Below are positions 43,230 to 51,659 of a stretch of 64,000 nt of DNA, piece after piece. A model generated the notes under the pieces. It was not told the DNA's origin. It saw only the letters and a list, made by a program, of their open reading frames with translations, and did no database searches. How positions within the stretch are numbered: position 1 is the stretch's first letter; every line of letters starts with the position of its first letter. The translations under genes and the position numbers were made by a program. Location: the NCBI GenBank assembly GCA_963832785.1, contig CAWHVF010000005.1:2418001-2482000 (forward strand), in the 5' to 3' direction. Source of the stretch: CAWBRT01 sp963832785. GTDB lineage: Bacteria > Acidobacteriota > Terriglobia > Terriglobales > Acidobacteriaceae.

Positions 43230-44270
43230 ATGGCCTTTCCCGCGAATCGTTTACGTCGCCTGCGGAGCAGCGAGACCCTGCGCTCGATGGTGCGCGAGAC
43301 CCGTCTTTCTCCCCAGGGCTTCATCTATCCGCTATTTATTTGCCCGGGCGAAGGCGTGCGCCGGGAGATCGGCTCCATGCCCGGCGTCTGCAACCTTTCG
43401 GTTGACGAAGCGGTCAAGGAATGCGCCGAGGTGAAGAGTCTGGGGATTCCGGCGGTCATGCTCTTCGGCCTGCCGGAGAGCAAGGACGAGCTGGCCACCG
43501 GCGCCTGGTCCGATGACGGCATCGTGCAGCGGGCGGCGCGCGCCATCAAGCGCGAGGTGCGCGAGCTGCTCATCTTCGGCGACGTCTGCCTGTGCGAGTA
43601 CATGTCGCATGGCCATTGCGGGATCGTGAAGAAGTCGGAAGCGCATCCTGCCCCGGTTTCCGCCGAGAGCGGTCTGGCGGCGGCCAAGGCGGTCGAACCG
43701 GAGTACGAGATCGTCAATGACGCCACCCTCGAGCTGCTGGCCAAGACCGCGGTTTCGCAGGTGCGCGCCGGCATCGACGTGATTGCTCCCTCCGACATGA
43801 TGGACGGCCGGGTGGCGGCCATTCGCGCCGCGCTGGATGCCGGCGGCTTGGTGAACACGCCCATCCTGTCCTACGCCGCCAAGTTCGCCTCCGGCTTCTA
43901 TGGCCCGTTCCGCGAGGCCGCCGATTCTACGCCGCAGTTCGGCGACCGGCGCTCCTACCAGATGGACCCGGCCAACCTGCGCGAAGCCATGCGCGAAATC
44001 GAGCTCGACCTGGCCGAAGGCGCCGACATGATCATGGTGAAACCGGCGCTGGCCTACCTGGACGTGATCGCCGAGGCCCGCCGCCGCTTCGATGTGCCCA
44101 TGGCCGCCTACCAGGTCAGCGGCGAATACGCCATGATAAAGGCGGCGGCGCAGATGAACTGGATCGACCACGACCGCATCATGCTGGAAACCCTGACCAG
44201 CATCCAGCGCGCCGGGGCCTCCATTATCCTGACGTACTTCGCCAAGGATGTCGCCCGCCTGCTGGGGTAG
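43230..44270 (+). CDS. hemB: Porphobilinogen synthase (5-aminolaevulinate dehydratase)
   Basis: This 346-residue enzyme condenses two 5-aminolaevulinate molecules to porphobilinogen in tetrapyrrole synthesis. The zinc-binding cysteines are in FGDVCLCEYMSHGHCG, the two active-site lysines in YAAKFASGFYGPF and MIMVKPALAYLD, and the family opening RRLRSSETLRSMVRET is present. The ATG at 43230 follows a 200-nt spacer from the divergent Panacea-like gene; that spacer includes a CATGGG/CCCATG hairpin near 43062-43081. A hairpin with CATCTGC arms follows the stop. Confidence 0.95.
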   Translation: MAFPANRLRRLRSSETLRSMVRETRLSPQGFIYPLFICPGEGVRREIGSMPGVCNLSVDEAVKECAEVKSLGIPAVMLFGLPESKDELATGAWSDDGIVQRAARAIKREVRELLIFGDVCLCEYMSHGHCGIVKKSEAHPAPVSAESGLAAAKAVEPEYEIVNDATLELLAKTAVSQVRAGIDVIAPSDMMDGRVAAIRAALDAGGLVNTPILSYAAKFASGFYGPFREAADSTPQFGDRRSYQMDPANLREAMREIELDLAEGADMIMVKPALAYLDVIAEARRRFDVPMAAYQVSGEYAMIKAAAQMNWIDHDRIMLETLTSIQRAGASIILTYFAKDVARLLG

Positions 44271-44296
44271 TGAGGCGCTGGTTTCTCCGTGCGTGC

Positions 44297-44326
44297 CCCG
44301 CATCTGCTGTAGCCGGCAGATGCGGG
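44297..44326. terminator. Hairpin between hemB and lipB
   Basis: CCCGCATCTGC and GCAGATGCGGG pair perfectly around TGTAGCCG, 27 nt after the hemB stop. The 3' arm contains the first candidate ATG of lipB, so the hairpin may also affect lipB initiation. Related CATCTGC hairpins occur at 15310, 30539 and 46104. Confidence 0.65.
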
Positions 44327-45153
44327 AACTTTCTAAGACAGTGATCGCCGTTCTCCATCTCGGGCTCATCGATTACGGCACCGCCCTGCGCCTGCAGGAG
44401 ACCCTGGCCGGACTGCGCAAGCAGGAGCGCATTCCCGACGTGCTGTTGCTGCTGGAGCATCCGCCGGTCATCACCCTGGGACGCAACGCCAGGCAAGCCA
44501 ACGTAGTCGCCCCTCGCGAGCTGCTGGCGGCCAAAGGCGTCGAGCTCTTCGAAATCAATCGCGGCGGCGACGTCACCTTTCACGGCCCGGGACAACTGGT
44601 GGGATATCCCATCTTCGACCTGCGCGGCTTCAGCCCCAAGCTGGGCGCGGTGGATTACGTACGCAAGCTGGAAGAGGTGCTGATGCGCACCTGCGCGCAC
44701 TATGGCATCCCTACGCAGCGCATTAAAGGCATGACCGGGGTATGGACCGAGCCCGGGGGCACGCAGCCGCCGCCGTCGTCTTCGCGCCTGCCGAATAACG
44801 AAAAACCAGAAGAGCGCAAGATCGCCGCCATTGGCGTGCACATCTCGCGCGGCGTCACCTCGCACGGCTTCGCCCTTAACGTGACCACCGATCTCGAGCA
44901 CTTCAAGCTGATCGTGCCTTGCGGGCTCAGCAAGCCTGTGACCTCGATTGCCCTGGAAACCGGGGTGAGCGTGCCGGTCGACGAGGTGGTTCCGGTGGTG
45001 GCGCAACACTTCGGCGCGGTTTTTGGCGCCGAAACCGCATGGGTGGAGACACTCGACGAGCTGCTGCCGGCCGAGGCTCAACCGCAGGACACGCCCGCCA
45101 AGGCTCCGGAAGAACTCCGCCGGCTGCGCGGCGAAGACACGCACCTGGCGTGA
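44320..45153 (+). CDS. lipB: Lipoyl(octanoyl) transferase
   Basis: This 277-residue enzyme moves octanoyl from acyl carrier protein to lipoyl domains. The BPL/LplA_LipB motifs are clear: PDVLLLLEHPPVITLGRNA, NRGGDVTFHGPGQLVGYPI and KIAAIGVHISRGVTSHGFALNV (active-site Lys), with the catalytic cysteine in KLIVPCGLS. About 23 extra Pro/Ser/Asn-rich residues (EPGGTQPPPSSSRLPNNEK) interrupt the usual GVW-to-KIAAIGV step. ATG at 44320 lies inside a hairpin arm; GTG at 44341 (VIAVLHLGLIDYG) is a credible alternative. A lipoylated E2 gene lies 1 kb downstream. Confidence 0.92.
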   Translation: MRELSKTVIAVLHLGLIDYGTALRLQETLAGLRKQERIPDVLLLLEHPPVITLGRNARQANVVAPRELLAAKGVELFEINRGGDVTFHGPGQLVGYPIFDLRGFSPKLGAVDYVRKLEEVLMRTCAHYGIPTQRIKGMTGVWTEPGGTQPPPSSSRLPNNEKPEERKIAAIGVHISRGVTSHGFALNVTTDLEHFKLIVPCGLSKPVTSIALETGVSVPVDEVVPVVAQHFGAVFGAETAWVETLDELLPAEAQPQDTPAKAPEELRRLRGEDTHLA

Positions 45154-45330
45154 CTTGTTGCACCTCGGCAAACGTGACAGCGTTGCCGCCGGCCTGCCGC
45201 TCCGTGCACGGGCACGGATTTCTGTTTACAATCGAGAGTTCACCGGCTGTGCGTCGCATGGCGAGGCACAGGCGCCGTGAGAATCCGGTGGGGCGCAATA
45301 AGGCAGTGCCGGTTTGGTGGAGGGACTGCG

Positions 45331-45906
45331 ATGCGTGGATTCATTACTGGCGTGCTGCTTACCATCGTAGCTATTGTGGCTGGAATCTACTTTGTTCTCG
45401 ATCAGGGGAAATTTCCCATCGGGGCCGACAATCCGCCGGGCGCCATCGAGCGCTGGCTGGCCAACATGGCCGTGGACCAGTACGTCGAGCGTAACGCCCC
45501 GAAGCAGGCCAACCCGATGCCGCCCACCGTGCCGAACCTGATCGCCGGGGCGCGCACCTACGAGCAGAACTGCTCGTTTTGCCACGGCGGAGCGGCGCAC
45601 CGCATCAGCCCCATGCGGACCAAGTTCAATCCGCCGGTGCCGCAAATTCTTCAGCACATTCCCGGCGATCCGGACTCGCATCTGTTCTGGATGGTCAAGC
45701 ACGGCATCAGGCTTAGCGGAATGCCCACCTGGGATGGAATTCTGAACGACACCCAGATCTGGCAGATCGTCGCCTTCATCAAGAACTCCGGCAAGCTGCC
45801 GCCCGAGGTGCAGGACGCCTGGCGGCAGGCCGCCACTCCCGCCAGCGTGCCTTCCAACCAGGCGTCTCCGGCCTGGGTGGCACCGAGCGCGCCACCCCGG
45901 AAGTGA
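45331..45906 (+). CDS. Membrane-anchored mono-haem cytochrome c
   Basis: This 191-residue protein has an N-terminal membrane anchor or uncleaved signal (GFITGVLLTIVAIVAGIYFVL) and a single haem site CSFCH at C81. The probable distal Met ligand is in IRLSGMPTWDG, followed by the class I helix DTQIWQIVAFIKNSGKLP, and there is a Pro/Ala-rich tail. It should be a periplasmic electron carrier. ATG at 45331 has GGAGGG upstream. It stands alone between lipB and the E2 gene, so the redox partner is unknown. Confidence 0.88.
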   Translation: MRGFITGVLLTIVAIVAGIYFVLDQGKFPIGADNPPGAIERWLANMAVDQYVERNAPKQANPMPPTVPNLIAGARTYEQNCSFCHGGAAHRISPMRTKFNPPVPQILQHIPGDPDSHLFWMVKHGIRLSGMPTWDGILNDTQIWQIVAFIKNSGKLPPEVQDAWRQAATPASVPSNQASPAWVAPSAPPRK

Positions 45907-46169
45907 GCGAAGCTAGATCCCAGGCCGGACGTGTGCCGGGCCGGATGCGCTGAAGGTGGATTCAGGTCATCAGCCAGTGAGTGACACACGGGTTTCGGCT
46001 ACGATTCAAGGGCGAACGCAGTCAACCAGGGCTACCATTCCAAGTTCCTGAATCTCAGGCCCCTGATTCCTAATCCCTAGTAGTTGGGCAAGTGTGCGCA
46101 TCACATCTGCTGTTGCTCCGGCAAATGCTATCGGTGGTGGTTGCCGGAGACTTCGTGGAAGGTGAACCA
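45907..46169. other. Intergenic region with degenerate CATCTGC hairpin
   Basis: This 263-nt gap holds no supported gene. At 46104-46127 CATCTGC-N10-GCAAATG is a degenerate relative of the hemB-lipB hairpin, with the same TGT/CCG loop edges. It precedes the E2 ribosome binding site (GGAAGGTGAA). Confidence 0.45.
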
Positions 46170-47843
46170 ATGCCGACCGAAGTGGTCATGCCCCAGATGG
46201 GAGAATCGGTTTTCGAGGGCACCGTAACCAGGTGGCTCAAGCAGCCGGGTGAGCGGGTCGAGCGCGATCAGCCGCTGCTGGAGATATCGACCGATAAGGT
46301 TGACACGGAAATTCCGGCTCCCGCCAGTGGGATTCTCAAGGAAATCAAGGCGCCGGCGGGCGCCACCGTGCAGGTTAACGCGGTGGTTGGAGTGATAGAC
46401 GAGTCGGCCACATCGGCCGAAGCAAAGACGGCATCCGCCGCGCGCCCCGGCACGTCGGCCAAGCCGCCGGCCGCAGCTCCCGTTCCGGCTTCAGCGCCTG
46501 CTCCAGCCCCGCCGCCTGTTCCGGCGGCGGCTGCGCCGGCTTCGCCACCTAAGGCAAGCATGGAAGCTGTCGCCAGCACAGCCTCCACTGAGGTTGTCAT
46601 GCCGCAGATGGGAGAATCGATCTTTGAAGGCACGATCACCCGCTGGATGAAAAACGTGGGCGACCGCGTCGGGCGCGATGAGCCGCTGTTCGAGATTTCG
46701 ACCGACAAAGTCGATGCCGAAATTCCCTCTCCCGCCGCCGGCGTGCTGCGGGAAATCAAGGCCCCGGCGGGAAAGACCGTGCAGGTCAACCAAGTGGTGG
46801 CGGTGATTGCCGCCGAAGCTGCCGCTCCGGTTCAAGCTCCGCCCGCCCGCGCCACTGCGCAAGCGCCCGCCGCGGCAGAGGCGGAAGAGGTTCGTTCTTC
46901 TCCGCTGGTCCGCCGCCTGGCGCAGGAGCACGGGGTCGATCTTCGCCAGGTTGCCGGCGGCGGCGGCGGCGGACGCATCACCAAGGAAGACATTCTCGCC
47001 TTTGTGGAACGCGCCAAGGCCGCGCCGGGGCCGGAGGCCGGGGTCTCCGGTGCGCCTGTGGTAGGCGCGCCAGGGTGGCAGACCACTCCGAGCGCGCCTG
47101 CCGCTGCGCCGACTCCCGCCAGCAAGTTCGCCGGCGTGCCCGGAACCGTCGAGCCGATGTCGCCCATGCGCAAGCGCATTGCCGACCACATGGTGTTCTC
47201 CAAGCGCACCAGCGCGCACGTGCACGGGGTCTTTGAAGTCGACTTCACGCGCATCGTGAAGTTGCGCGAGAAAATGAAGGACCGCTTTCAGGAGGCCACC
47301 GGGCTCAAGCTTACCTACACACCCTTTTTCGCCCGCGCCGTTGCCCATGGGCTGCGCGCCTGGCCCATCGTCAACTCCTCGGTCGAGGGCGAGAGCATCC
47401 ACTACAAGCGCGAGATCAACCTGGGCATTGCCGTCGCGCTCGACTGGGGACTGATTGTTCCCATCGTCAAAAATGCCGACGAGCTGAGCTTTGTCGGCCT
47501 GCAACGCGCCATCACCGACCTCGGCGAGCGCGCCCGCAGCAAGCGTCTGAAGCCGGAAGAGGTGCAGGGAGGCACGTTCACCATCACCAACCCCGGCATC
47601 TTCGGCGCCAAATTCGGCATGCCCATCATCAACCAGCCGCAGGTTGCCATCCTGGGCGTGGGCGCTATCTACAAGACTCCCGCGGTCATCACCGACCAGG
47701 ACGGCAACGACAGCATCGGCATCCGCTCGGTTTGCCACCTCTCCATCGGCTATGACCACCGCGTCATCGACGGCGCGGTGGCCGATCAGTTCATGGTGGT
47801 AGTCAAGAAGTACCTGGAAAACTGGAAAGAACCGCTGCTGTAA
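46170..47843 (+). CDS. 2-oxo acid dehydrogenase E2 component with two lipoyl domains
   Basis: This 557-residue dihydrolipoamide acyltransferase has two N-terminal lipoyl domains, each beginning EVVMPQMGES and carrying the lipoylated Lys in EISTDKVD. Ala/Pro-rich linkers follow, then a peripheral subunit-binding domain (SSPLVRRLAQEHGVDLRQVAG, GRITKEDILAF) and the catalytic CAT domain from about 330, ending in SIGYDHRVIDGAVADQF with the active-site HxxxD. Two lipoyl domains and the EGTVTRW motif fit SucB- or BkdB-like enzymes, but the substrate is not decidable. The ATG at 46170 follows GGAAGGTGAA. No E1 or E3 gene is adjacent; lipB lies upstream. Confidence 0.93.
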   Translation: MPTEVVMPQMGESVFEGTVTRWLKQPGERVERDQPLLEISTDKVDTEIPAPASGILKEIKAPAGATVQVNAVVGVIDESATSAEAKTASAARPGTSAKPPAAAPVPASAPAPAPPPVPAAAAPASPPKASMEAVASTASTEVVMPQMGESIFEGTITRWMKNVGDRVGRDEPLFEISTDKVDAEIPSPAAGVLREIKAPAGKTVQVNQVVAVIAAEAAAPVQAPPARATAQAPAAAEAEEVRSSPLVRRLAQEHGVDLRQVAGGGGGGRITKEDILAFVERAKAAPGPEAGVSGAPVVGAPGWQTTPSAPAAAPTPASKFAGVPGTVEPMSPMRKRIADHMVFSKRTSAHVHGVFEVDFTRIVKLREKMKDRFQEATGLKLTYTPFFARAVAHGLRAWPIVNSSVEGESIHYKREINLGIAVALDWGLIVPIVKNADELSFVGLQRAITDLGERARSKRLKPEEVQGGTFTITNPGIFGAKFGMPIINQPQVAILGVGAIYKTPAVITDQDGNDSIGIRSVCHLSIGYDHRVIDGAVADQFMVVVKKYLENWKEPLL

Positions 47844-47971
47844 GAGGTGGCCCAACTCAAACGTATTTTGCTGATTGGGGCAGTTCACGGCTCTGCTGCC
47901 GTGATTGGCGCACGCCTTCATAACCACCCCACTCAAGCCAACAGCGGGCTTGAATGGGGCACCCGGCTTTG
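47844..47971. repeat. Spacer with 33-nt palindromic element
   Basis: CCCCACTCAAGCC and GGCTTGAATGGGG (47927-47959) pair around a 7-nt loop. This 13-7-13 layout is shared with hairpins at 55537, 56541, 58207 and 58252. It lies at the left border of the phage-like operon, between the E2 stop and the last phage-side gene. Confidence 0.65.
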
Positions 47972-48130
47972 TCACGCCTGTGGTTTGAGGCTGATGTTCA
48001 TCAGCACGCCGCCGCCCATAATCAGTGAGCTGCCGGTGTCGTGCTGATGCAGGCACACCAGGATCGCGCCGATCACGATCAGCATCAGGCCGTAGATGTT
48101 GGAATGGATGGAATTGATCTTTTCCAGCAC
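47972..48130 (-). CDS. Small membrane protein at the end of the phage-like operon
   Basis: This 52-residue product starts at GTG 48130 (MLEKINSIHSNIYGLMLI) with AGGAGA 7 nt upstream. A hydrophobic helix (IYGLMLIVIGAILVCL) is followed by a second moderately hydrophobic, Gly-rich segment. The size, ribosome binding site and position beside endolysin and XhlA-like genes suggest a holin-like or lysis-associated role, but no family was recognised. Confidence 0.65.
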   Translation of the reverse strand: MLEKINSIHSNIYGLMLIVIGAILVCLHQHDTGSSLIMGGGVLMNISLKPQA

Positions 48131-48146
48131 GCGTGTCTCCTGCCGC

Positions 48147-48506
48147 TTACTGCCCCACAGCCCCCCCGGCCGCCGTCGTCGAGTCAGAGGTCCCGGCAGA
48201 TGCCGCGGTTGCCGGCGCCGGGGCGGAGGATTTGCCGAATTCCCCGAAGAGGTTCTTCAAGCTGACCACGCTATCGATCAGCGGGCTGACCGCGTTCAGC
48301 GCCGCCGCAATTGCCTCTGCCGGGGCGCCGGTGGCGGTCGCGGCCACGCTCAGGCCGCTGCCGATTATCTGCATGGCGGCGGCTTTCTTAGTCGAACCGG
48401 GAGCGCCGCCCAGCAACGTCTCGACCGAGCTCACCGTGTTGTTGACGAATGGAAGAACGCCTTCCACAATTCCGAGTCCTTTGGTCAAACCGTTCAGAAA
48501 GCTCAT
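48147..48506 (-). CDS. Phage-associated small Ala-rich protein
   Basis: This 119-residue protein (MSFLNGLTKGLGIVEGVLPF) is rich in Ala, Gly, Ser and Thr, with amphipathic segments and no clear transmembrane helix. The ATG at 48506 directly follows the endolysin stop (TGAATG) with AAGGAG upstream, so it is co-translated. The function is not recognised; its position in the lysis block is the only clue. Confidence 0.7.
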   Translation of the reverse strand: MSFLNGLTKGLGIVEGVLPFVNNTVSSVETLLGGAPGSTKKAAAMQIIGSGLSVAATATGAPAEAIAAALNAVSPLIDSVVSLKNLFGEFGKSSAPAPATAASAGTSDSTTAAGGAVGQ

Positions 48507-48998
48507 TCAGTCTCCTTGTGAAGCTGTAGTTTCCGCCGCGGCCGCAGGTGTTTTGTCAATCGCCTGCAGCTCGAAGCGGCGGTAAATCGCCAGGATTTTG
48601 TCGGCGTAAGCAGGGTCGGTGGCCCAGTGCGCGGCCAGGGCGCGGGCAAACTGTTCGGGATCGTGCCTGGCCACCCGCGCCTCGGAATACAGCGCGCCGC
48701 CGGCGATCAGCCGGTCGCGCGCCAGGAAGCACTCGCTCATCGAGGGAAAGCGCGCGAACCAGGCCGTCACCGCCTTGCGTACCCCGTCTTCCACCTCGAA
48801 GGTCGGCATGGCTATGCGGTCGTATTTGGCCAGCGCCTTGATTCCGAAATAATTGCTGGCCTCGCGCGAAAGCCGCGACTGCCCCCAGGCGCTCTCCAGC
48901 GCGGCCTGGGCGACGGTAATGCCCGCGGGAAATCCGCTGCCGGCCGAAGCCGCCGTCGCCGCCGCTACCGCTTGCCGCAAAAAATCGTTGCGCGTCAT
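48507..48998 (-). CDS. Phage endolysin, glucosaminidase (FlgJ-type)
   Basis: This 163-residue peptidoglycan hydrolase resembles the FlgJ/LytG glucosaminidase domain: GITVAQAALESAWGQSRLS with the catalytic Glu, SNYFGIKA, and the WATDPAYADKILAIYRRF ending typical of flagellar and phage muramidases. There is no signal peptide, so export would depend on a holin. The ATG overlaps the XhlA-like gene stop (ATGA). Confidence 0.85.
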   Translation of the reverse strand: MTRNDFLRQAVAAATAASAGSGFPAGITVAQAALESAWGQSRLSREASNYFGIKALAKYDRIAMPTFEVEDGVRKAVTAWFARFPSMSECFLARDRLIAGGALYSEARVARHDPEQFARALAAHWATDPAYADKILAIYRRFELQAIDKTPAAAAETTASQGD

Positions 48999-49219
48999 CG
49001 CTGACCCACTTTCAGGTAATCAAAGGCCAGATGAGCCAGGGTAATCAGGCCGCCTATGGCTATGCCGAGTCCCATCACCTTTTGCAGGAATGCTTCCTGG
49101 CGCGTGAGGCGCCGTTCCAGTTGCTGAATCTTGCCTTCGTTGCCGTTGCCCACAATCCAGCGCATGTGCGCCTTCAACTCCGAAAGATCGCGCAAGACCT
49201 GTTCCTCGAACTGTGTCAT
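48995..49219 (-). CDS. XhlA-like holin-associated membrane protein
   Basis: This 74-residue protein starts at ATG 49219 (MTQFEEQVLRDLSELKAHM). A coiled-coil N-terminus (about 1-45) is followed by one C-terminal membrane helix (GLGIAIGGLITLAHLAF), the layout of XhlA/haemolysin accessory proteins in phage lysis modules. It overlaps the endolysin gene by 4 nt. The open upstream extension runs through a palindrome and is probably not translated. Confidence 0.75.
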   Translation of the reverse strand: MTQFEEQVLRDLSELKAHMRWIVGNGNEGKIQQLERRLTRQEAFLQKVMGLGIAIGGLITLAHLAFDYLKVGQR

Positions 49220-49237
49220 GGTTTCATCATTTGCCGG

Positions 49238-49310
49238 CCGAGGGCGGCCGGGCCTCCGCAAAGGCAGCCCGCGGCTGCCCGCCGTTTCGCGTAGGGGCAA
49301 CCGCCCTCGG
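49238..49310. repeat. Nested palindromic element between lysis and tail genes
   Basis: CCGAGGGCGG (49238-49247) is the reverse complement of CCGCCCTCGG (49301-49310). Between them lies a second hairpin, GGCAGCC-CGC-GGCTGCC (49263-49279). The element fills the gap between two phage genes and resembles the nested palindrome inside mutS2. Confidence 0.65.
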
Positions 49311-49325
49311 CTGCCCGAATTTTGT

Positions 49326-51650
49326 CTAGTAATTCACGTGCAGCAAGGTGGCGAAGCGGGAATACTTCGGCGGCGTGCTGCCGTCGTACATGCGCAGGAA
49401 GTAGCTCTGCGGTTTTGCCGGTTTGGGCACGGTGAAGATTTCGCTGGTAAAGCGGCCGATGAGATTGCGATCCACGTCCGCTCCCCAGCCGGCGTCCTGC
49501 AAGCGCACCTCGAAGCCGCCGCCCGCCACCGGCGCCATTCCGGCGTCGATCAGCACGGTGTCGGATTGAACAGCGGTGACCTCCGCGTGCGGCAGGCATG
49601 CCAGCCACGGACCCGGCAATTTGACAGCGTAGCTTATGGCCGGTTTCTGCTTGCTGGCTTGCAGGCTGAAGCTTAGAGACTGCGCGGCGTCATTGGCGAA
49701 GCTGATGGCATAGCGGGAGCAATCGTTCTCCGGGCTGACCAGTTCGATCTTCACCTCGCGCACCGTGGCCTGGGCCTGCAATGAGCGGCTCGGCAGCGCG
49801 ATCTGGACGGCATCGCCCGGCCACACGTCTGCGGGGTTGACCTGCTGCAGCCAGTCGCTCCAGCACTGGTACTGTCCCGCGCACGGCGTGGCGGCCGTAT
49901 CTTCCAGCAGCGTGGCGGCCGCGCTCTGGCACTCGTCGGTGGTGCGGGCCAGCGGCGAGTGCAGCCGCAGCACCGCGCTGCGCAGGCCGCTGTCTCCCGG
50001 TTTCGCCAAGGCGGCTACAGACGCCTGGTTCTGCGCCCGCTCCTGCGCCTGGCCGGCGTCGCGATAGCTGACGCGCACCAGGTCGCCCAACCCCGGCAGC
50101 CCGTAACTGTAAAACACCGCCTCCGGGGTCGAGCCGGAAAAGATTTCGCAGGCTGCTCCATCGATTTTTTCGCCCACGATCTTGGAATTGCTGGTGGTCG
50201 AGCCGCTCGGGGTTACGCGCACCTCCGCCGGCGCGCTTCTCTCTATCTTCGTATAGCCGACATTGCAGTGAAGGCTGGCCGAGTTGACGAGGGCATAGCT
50301 GGCGAAGGCGGGAGCGTTGGCAATCACGCCGTCGAACAGCACGGTCGGCGCCGCCACCAGGCTGCCGGCGTAGTTCGGATCGACGTCGCGCAGCTCCATA
50401 ACCACATTGAGATCGGCGGCGATGGTGGCGCCGCCCGCTCCGCTGCCGCCCGGGTGCAGCCCCGAGTGGAAAAGCTGCTGCGTGCGGAATGGCTCGGAGC
50501 AATAGAAGCGCGTGATCAGCACGTAGCGGTGCCCGCTCACGGTCGTAATGGCCGACCCTACGAGGCTGCCGTTTACCAAGGCTTGAATGACGGTGGCGCT
50601 TCCGTTGGATGAGATCGAGAACCCCGCCAGGCACGCCGCGGCGCTGATGCTTCCCGCGTACAGCCCGCCGATTATGCCCTGTCCGAGCGCCTGAAAGCTC
50701 ACCTCACCGTGCTGCAGCATCACCGTGCCGCCCAGTTCCAGCTTCTGCGCCATCGCCAGAGTGGTCTGGCCGTCGACCCCGGTTCCGCCGTTAACTGCCA
50801 GGCTGCCAGCCCCCGACTGAATGGCGTGCGCCGGGTCCACCAGGCTCCACGCCTGGGCCGCAAGCTGGCCGGTATAGTCTTCCAGCAGCAGGGTCCCGGT
50901 CGAATTCGCAAATGGGCTCTGCGCCAGGAAGAAGCTGTAAGTGAGCCCGTCTCCCTGGAAGTAGTCCTTTACGTAGCGCTGCGGCTCCTGCTCGCCGAGC
51001 AGGGTGACGTCATTGACGATGTCGTGCGGCTGCTCCAGGCTGAGCGCGGCTTCGTCGAAGCCGGGCGTCTGCTCGCCGAGCTGCAACGTCTGCCAGCCGG
51101 CCGGGGCAAAGACCAGCTTGCCGTCGTGAATGCGATAAGCGGCGCGGCAGAGCAGGCCGAGCTCGGCCGCGTGCTGCGACCAACTCAGCTCGGGATTGAC
51201 GCTGAATGGGGCAAGCATCTCCATGGCCTGCACTCCGTCGACGTTCAACCCCGGAGCCAGCTCGGCGGCCAGCGCCTTCAGAACTGTGTCTCCGCTGGCG
51301 CCCACGATGGGAGCCCTGGCGGCAAGCACCTGGCGGTCCAGCGCGTACTCCTCGCCCACGGCTTGCAGCAGCCAGCGGCTGAGCAGCCCATCCTCTCCCC
51401 AGCCCAGCGGCTCCTGCTGCGGGGCCTGCGAGAGATAGCCGGCGAACAGCGCGCTGCCATCCTGCTTGCGCAGCGCCACCTTTGCCCCCAGCTTAGGAAC
51501 GGTGAACCCGTCCTGACCCGCCGTCAGCCACGCCTGCATTTCGGCGGGCCGGTTCAGTCGCCTGGTGATCTTGGGAAGCCGGGCGGCGTCCAGGAAGCTG
51601 CTGTAGTCGACCGGTCCGCTTCCGCTGAGATTGTCGATGGTGAGGTTCAT
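49326..51650 (-). CDS. Putative phage tail hub/baseplate protein
   Basis: This 774-residue protein has no named family visible to me. Its N-terminus (MNLTIDNLSGSGPVDYSSFLD, then KVALRKQDGSALFAGYLSQ) resembles tail hub or gpD-like proteins, with a first domain that would place a ring on the tail tube. The middle contains a Ser/Gly-rich carbohydrate-binding-like stretch, and the C-terminus (PPKYSRFATLLHVNY) resembles proteins exposed at the tail tip. It lies 9 nt after the tail-tube-like gene. The structural role is inferred from size, composition and position. Confidence 0.65.
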   Translation of the reverse strand: MNLTIDNLSGSGPVDYSSFLDAARLPKITRRLNRPAEMQAWLTAGQDGFTVPKLGAKVALRKQDGSALFAGYLSQAPQQEPLGWGEDGLLSRWLLQAVGEEYALDRQVLAARAPIVGASGDTVLKALAAELAPGLNVDGVQAMEMLAPFSVNPELSWSQHAAELGLLCRAAYRIHDGKLVFAPAGWQTLQLGEQTPGFDEAALSLEQPHDIVNDVTLLGEQEPQRYVKDYFQGDGLTYSFFLAQSPFANSTGTLLLEDYTGQLAAQAWSLVDPAHAIQSGAGSLAVNGGTGVDGQTTLAMAQKLELGGTVMLQHGEVSFQALGQGIIGGLYAGSISAAACLAGFSISSNGSATVIQALVNGSLVGSAITTVSGHRYVLITRFYCSEPFRTQQLFHSGLHPGGSGAGGATIAADLNVVMELRDVDPNYAGSLVAAPTVLFDGVIANAPAFASYALVNSASLHCNVGYTKIERSAPAEVRVTPSGSTTSNSKIVGEKIDGAACEIFSGSTPEAVFYSYGLPGLGDLVRVSYRDAGQAQERAQNQASVAALAKPGDSGLRSAVLRLHSPLARTTDECQSAAATLLEDTAATPCAGQYQCWSDWLQQVNPADVWPGDAVQIALPSRSLQAQATVREVKIELVSPENDCSRYAISFANDAAQSLSFSLQASKQKPAISYAVKLPGPWLACLPHAEVTAVQSDTVLIDAGMAPVAGGGFEVRLQDAGWGADVDRNLIGRFTSEIFTVPKPAKPQSYFLRMYDGSTPPKYSRFATLLHVNY

Positions 51651-51659
51651 GCGCGCGCC

